A stretch of 64,000 nucleotides of DNA. Source: Lutjanus erythropterus (lineage: Eukaryota; Chordata; Actinopteri; Lutjaniformes; Lutjanidae). The translations under genes were made by a program, and so were the position numbers. Positions 59,201-64,000 of this stretch are shown piece by piece. The notes below the pieces were generated by a model, which saw only the letters and a program-made list of their open reading frames with translations, ran no database searches and was not told the origin of the DNA. The DNA is taken from positions 29,226,645 through 29,290,644 of the forward strand of contig CM034607.1 of assembly GCA_020091685.1 (NCBI GenBank), in the 5' to 3' direction. The stretch's first letter is position 1, and each line of letters opens with the position of its first letter.

Positions 59201-62052
59201 TTCATACTGTCTATTCAGTTATAACCTAATGATGCATTTGGACACAACAACTAGCCATTTTTGATCCTGTGATTTTATTTCTGTACTTTTTGTCACTATG
59301 GTAATAAGTCTACATAACTGGAAGGCATGTGGACAACATTTATCACAGTAGCTCATTATTGTCATGTTCATTGCATTGCTCACAGCCTCTGCCGTACTTG
59401 GCTGACAATGAAACAACTTTTGTCCTGCTGCACTGTCAACATAACACAATTAGGCTGTAATTGGATAGTAAAACTGGCCCGGACGCTCCCGGATGAGTCA
59501 TGCATTGACATTCAGAGAATAAGATTCAGACAGATAACATGCATTTCCCTGTTGAGCCACTGAACCACTCTTGATACCTGTGCCTGATTTTCCACCCAAC
59601 TGAAATGGTTTATTTGCACATTATTAAGTAGGGAATATGTAAATGTTTTCCTGATTACAGGAGGTTTTAGTCATGATCAGATTGTGCTCATTTTAACTCT
59701 TTCATGGATTTACCTGAATCAGTTTGTGGTTTTTCTTTTTATGGCTTTCATTTGGTTATGTCTACCCTCAATGTTGACCCTTCATTGACTGTTTTTTTAA
59801 TTCCATACTCTGGGCGTAGACCAGCGCACCCTTACATAACAATCCTACAGTTATAAAGTGCACGTTAGCCGTTAGCCATCAAATCCGTCATCTAGACACC
59901 TCCTTTTGTTAAAATCCTGATGTGAATCCAGTGTTGTTAGAGGGAAGAAACTGGAATGTAAAGCCCCTGGTCTGTGTAAACATCGTGTTCAGGTTGTGGC
60001 ACATTCTTAGGCGTGGTGAGGGATTTGCAGAATATCACAAATCATTTCTTGATGACATTAAAGGTTTGATTTGAGTTTGAACTTTATCACCTCTTTTCCA
60101 CAGAGACTTAATACAAGTCTAACACAAAAGGCTTTTAAACTCAATTTCATGTTTGTAACCTAAGAGATCTTTTTATAGCTGAGCAAATATTTAACTAGCC
60201 TTTAACTAAGCTAACGAACTTTGAGTGATTATGACTAAAGACTCATACATTTTTGTAGGTGCCTGTGTAATTTGTCATGTATTTAAGGTTCCTGGCAGCT
60301 TTATACTTGAAACTAAAAAACAAACAAACATAAATCCAATTAATGTGGTGGAAAAAGGCATGTGGACAGTTTAAAAGGTGCTAAAAACGACAAAATGCCT
60401 GCATAGAAACTTTGTAAAAGTTACCCCAAATTCAGAGAATAAAGTATAAATCTAAATATCAGTAATAACTTTTAAAAAGGCATTTTTTCTGCATAACTCG
60501 ATGTTGTAACTCAACACAGGATTCATAATCTGTGTGACCTCAGAAACAGTATTATCTTGTTATGATGCAGTTGAAAGTACAGATAAAGTCTGCATTTTGA
60601 CTACATTAAATGTAACTTAAACATGACAACAGAGTTATTAGAAGAAACAATTTACTGCATGGATGACAGAAAAAAACACGCTGAGGTATCCTAAACATTA
60701 CGGTATATTTAATAAAGCAATAGTTATGTAAAATAAATGTGGTATATAGTACAGCGTAGAATGTGCAAAATACTGATATGGTTGTTGAAAAGCTTATCTG
60801 ATCACAAAGACTTCCCAGCAGTATCTGTGAGTCAGCAGTTATTACTTCATCTGGTGGTGTAATCACACATCAATGGAGCTGCGGTATTTCATGTGACATT
60901 GTCTGGAAGCTGGATTGTTGCAACATCATTGTACTCAGCGATAGTCAGTTTCGTAGTTAAAGGTACTACAAGGAAATACAAGGAATTTTTGGTTGGTTTG
61001 GAGGTCCTTGCAGACAAAACCGTTAGTGTTTTCACTGCAATAACCACAAAATTTGAAGTAAAAAATAGAATGGTCTAAATAAAAATCTCCTATTGCTTTT
61101 GTTTAAGTGGTTAACATACTTTTGACTGTGACTTTGTCTGGATAAATTAAAACAGCCTTGTTTCATCTGAGTTCATTGAGAATCCGACCAAGTGGCAGGC
61201 AAAAAAAACAAAACTATACAGAAATGGCCGATCTTCTTGCAAATGGTTGCGTTAACACATAAAGGCACTGGTAACTTGAGACTGTTTCTTAACCAGTTAA
61301 AACTCATTGTAGTAGCATTAAACAAATAGATTTAATGATATATTTTGATGTTGTCAAATACCAAGACATCGTCAGACTGGAGAGTTGATTTCTGTCCATT
61401 TCAGCTCATCGACTTTGACCAAACCGTTTACTAAGCCAAAATGAGGCAGCTGCATGCTTGTATAATGAAAATACACAGTAGGCTTAGAACTGACGATGAG
61501 ATGATACATAGAGAGACAAATAACCAGTTAACCTGCTGGTTATTTTTTTTCAAATTACCGCCTAATGTACAAGATTAGAAAAATGAACCCTGGCAGCAGT
61601 TGAATTCAGCTTTATGGCAGGAGAGAGTGGTGAATTTTAAAGAAGAGACAAAGAAAAGAGGCTGATTAGAGGCCAGTAATAATGCAGGAGGACTGAGAAC
61701 AAGGTAATGGAGAAGGGAAGGAATAGTGAATAGTGAAAGAGTAAAGGGCCAGAAGGATGGAATCAGAAGAAAGTGGAGGATAGAGACAGTAGAGGATATA
61801 GTTTAGTATATATTTCAGGTTTGTAGAAAAAGCATAGATGAGAGGAGGAATCTGAAGAAGGGAAGGAAAGTAAAGGAAAAAGGGAGGTCAGCGACATGAA
61901 TGGAGATGGGCTGAGGAGATAGGATAGGAAGGTAGAACGTGTAGGAGATGATGATGACGACTAAGAGACAGATAAAGAGTGGCTGTTGTGTCCTTACTGC
62001 AGAGGTTGTCGTCCGGTGCACACAGATTATCGGCCGTGGAGTTGGATGACAT
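53233..62052 (-). CDS. styk1: STYK1/NOK-like single-pass membrane pseudokinase (complete, 435 aa)
   Basis: Homologue of human STYK1 (422 aa), a membrane kinase-like protein. Nine coding exons: 61998-62052, 58394-58597, 58019-58255, 57456-57637, 55645-55725, 55012-55226, 54478-54518, 53973-54069, 53233-53428; phases join and give 435 codons plus TGA. A short N-terminus with an N-S-T glycosylation site (N4) has no clear signal peptide. A transmembrane segment near 27-48 (VIIVPTLLLLGTLVTLL) is followed by Arg/His-rich juxtamembrane sequence, then a kinase-like domain to about 420 and a tail ending YNYAVL (human YNYSML). Key residues look degenerate: the VAIK Lys is Arg162 (VILR), HRD is HGN (Asn265), the catalytic-loop Asn is Ser270, DFG is GLG (283-285). 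WSFGILLYEMVTLG is intact. The start is the first ATG in frame; untranslated exons upstream are likely. Confidence 0.93.
53606..53621. promoter_or_regulatory. Perfect 16-bp palindrome with two MYB-type half sites
   Basis: CAACGGTTAACCGTTG is self-complementary and holds AACGGTT in both directions, in styk1's last intron next to TTAGC-type sequence. Regulatory activity is only a possibility. Confidence 0.3.
56390..56490. repeat. 'gattaatcgagaaatcaac' MITE end in styk1 intron
   Basis: Terminal piece of the agggctgcaact-type family, ending 'ctaggtgcagctcta' close to 56494. Confidence 0.45.
56590..57110 (+). mobile_element. Remnant of an autonomous hAT transposon with a BED-finger start
   Basis: Left part has 'ttgtgatcggaaatcgg' and 'gatcggaatcgggtgg', the end type seen at 35806-35885. 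From ATG at 56969 an open frame reads MSAVWRYFKLDGEG followed by C-N-V-C, the start of a BED zinc finger as in hAT transposases. The frame loses similarity after CKLGILRGGN, before the His pair, so the gene is truncated. Lies in a styk1 intron on the opposite strand. Confidence 0.6.
57160..57350. mobile_element. Partial 'agggctgcaact' family MITE
   Basis: Shares 'gaaaccagaaaatactcaca' and 'tttgagaagcagaa' with 27768-28135 and ends 'aatcaactaatcgttcatct'. Directly abuts the BED-finger remnant. Confidence 0.55.
57815..57866. repeat. (TTAA)n/(TTTA)n microsatellite in styk1 intron
   Basis: TAAT repeats turning into TTTA repeats, about 50 bp. Confidence 0.85.
58598..61997. other. styk1: styk1 first coding intron
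   Basis: 3.4 kb, AT-rich, with no exon or clear mobile element recognised. The 61650-61960 part is purine-rich (GGA/AGA). Confidence 0.55.
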
Positions 62053-64000
62053 GCTGGAGAGGAAGAGAGGAACATGGATAGATCAACATTACCTCTGCTC
62101 AGCAGCCACCCTAAATCCCCTAAGATTAGACACAGCATATGACTCTCTAATAACTCTACATACAGGAGTAGTTGAAGTAGCTCCTTCAGAGTTTAACTGC
62201 TTTATAAGAGCTATAAAAGAAGTTACAGCAACTTTTAGAAAATAATGTTAATATTTACTATGGCCTGGTTTTTATCTGTACTCACATAGCAAACATAAAC
62301 TGTGACCTTTTTTATCTTCACTTGCACAGCAAATATAAAAAGGAGTGCTCGATGATTTGTTTTCTGTTTGTACAGTTAACCTGCTATCAGTTACACGGAT
62401 AATAGAGGAGCAGAGATCACCATTACCATCGCTCAGCTGTGACCCAAAATCCATAAAAGCCATGAAAGGATAACCCGGCATTCAGCAGCCCGTTAAACTT
62501 CTCAAATACACAGTTGATATACCAGACAAATTTGATCCTAACATTTCCCTAGAACTGTTATGTTCTTTATTTCAAAGGTCTCAAAACAGTTGTTGTGAAA
62601 TTTGAGGAGAGTTGTTTGTCAGTAAAATGTTTTAGTATCTTCAGAGAGAGTTTAGGATCACTTCTTAATTGTTTGTACTAATTTAAAAAAAGGCAGCCAT
62701 AAGGAAGCTCTAAGGACAGCTACATGGTAACTACAGACATATTTAGGTGAAAGTTCCCTGCTAAAAGGGACACAAGTTGTCCTTTATTGAGTGCTCCAGG
62801 AATGAGCTCTGTTCCTCATTTCCTTGTCTTGATGTTGTTTTTGGTTAGATGCCTGAAGTATGGTCTGTGGTTAATAGCAAAAACTTTCCCGAGACTTTCC
62901 TGTTTTGTTCTATGACATGAAATAGGTCAGTAAATAATAATAGCTTTTCTGTGGCTTAAAAAAAGCAGTTCCTAACAAATGGCTAAATGAGACTACAGAG
63001 GTTGTCACAGACATTAAAGGCACAATATGCAGTATTCTCCAAAAAAAACAAACAAAAAAAACAACATCCCAATAGCCTTATACATTATCCCTTTCAATCA
63101 TCAACCACTTGTGGTGGTGGCTGTATCAGCAGAGACCCTGCCCTCTGCCCATATTTCCTTAATTTTTCATTATTTTGCTGTGTTTGGGATGTTTGCCAAT
63201 ACACAGTGTCTGTATTTGATGTCCAGGTAATGAGATTCAACAATGCGTTTACTAATAATAATGATGATAATCCTGTTGGCTTTGTGTCGAGGAGAACCAG
63301 TTAAGTTTTGGGTTGGCCTGCCAATTATCTCCACACAGCACTCTACTGTCCTTGCTGTTTTTCATGTCAGTGACCAGTGATTCTCTGTGCAGGAAAACAG
63401 TAACAAAAAACAGTAACAAAGGAAGTAACTGTAAAGCAAACATGGTGGCAGAACACGTTAATACCAAGGGAAGTGAAATACATTAAAATATTAATGGAGA
63501 ACTTGATGTTACAGGGGAAGTGAGGATGTGTACTGAATGGGAGGGTTTCTGTGTCTGTGTGCTTGTGTGCTATGCAAATTTCCCCTGAGCACATTTGTTC
63601 CTGTAAACTTGAACTTGTTTCCCAGGTCTTTTCAAACACCCATATTTTACACAAGTAGTTAATCACATAATCAAAACAGGAGGTTAAAAGGAAGAACACC
63701 CACTTTGCACTGAGGACTGTGTTTGGCACGTACACTGTTGTCCTCATATTAATGTAATTTCCTAAACAAATGTAGGCAAGACTGAGGTTTCTCTGTTGGT
63801 CAGGTAGAATCAAAACACTGCATGCCTGTGATTATGGCTGCACGATATGGAAAAAGAAAATCCCATTGTGATTATTTTGACAGATGTTCTGTTATGATAA
63901 ATTACGATTAGTAGGAGTGATTTGAATGATTGGTGCATCTCATTTTTTTCATTTTCACTGAGGTCTCTTTGGCAAGTTGCACCAAAGCCCCTGTCACTCA
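62053..64000. other. Upstream of the styk1 start codon; no gene recognised
   Basis: Should contain the styk1 5' UTR, and either its promoter or an upstream intron. No TATA box or CpG island stands out. From 63836 the sequence 'tggctgcacgatatgg' starts a hAT-like MITE cut by the window edge. Confidence 0.45.

Overview
This is eukaryotic, intron-rich, AT-rich DNA full of short DNA-transposon remnants, LTR debris and microsatellites. Spliced genes for vertebrate proteins plus teleost-type dispersed repeats point to a ray-finned fish, probably a percomorph. This is inferred from reading alone; no search was run. I resolved four spliced genes plus a fifth that runs off the left edge... in total: snx27 (partial), two S100 genes, phc1 and styk1, and one S100 pseudogene.

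Layout. (1) 1-9742, minus: 5' part of snx27 (sorting nexin 27, retromer cargo adaptor), seven coding exons giving residues 1-381; the rest lies beyond the left edge. (2) 9.7-14.2 kb: snx27 promoter and a repeat-filled spacer. (3) 14.2-16.3 kb, minus: a complete three-exon S100 gene (ictacalcin/S100A1-like) with a TATA box. (4) 22.6-25.7 kb, minus: a complete s100a10-like gene with a TATA box. (5) 30.5-31.3 kb, minus: a broken duplicate of the s100a10-like gene. (6) 32.3-51.8 kb, plus: complete phc1-like Polycomb gene, 14 coding exons, 901 aa. (7) 53.2-62.1 kb, minus: styk1-like membrane pseudokinase, nine coding exons, 435 aa, convergent with phc1. Exon phases join without a break in every gene listed.

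The genes do not form one pathway: endosomal recycling (snx27), EF-hand proteins (S100), chromatin silencing (phc1) and a membrane kinase-like protein (styk1). I found no new gene system. The observations most worth checking are: an s100a10-like protein that keeps both EF-hand loops, unlike mammalian S100A10; a fish styk1 that seems to have lost the catalytic Lys, the HRD-type Asp and DFG together; two copies of a small mobile element carrying TCTCGCGAGA on either side of snx27 exon 1; a near-perfect fold-back element in the s100a10 intron; a Gypsy-type solo LTR with exact 5-bp target duplications sitting in the end of another element; and a decaying S100 duplicate with four separate lesions.
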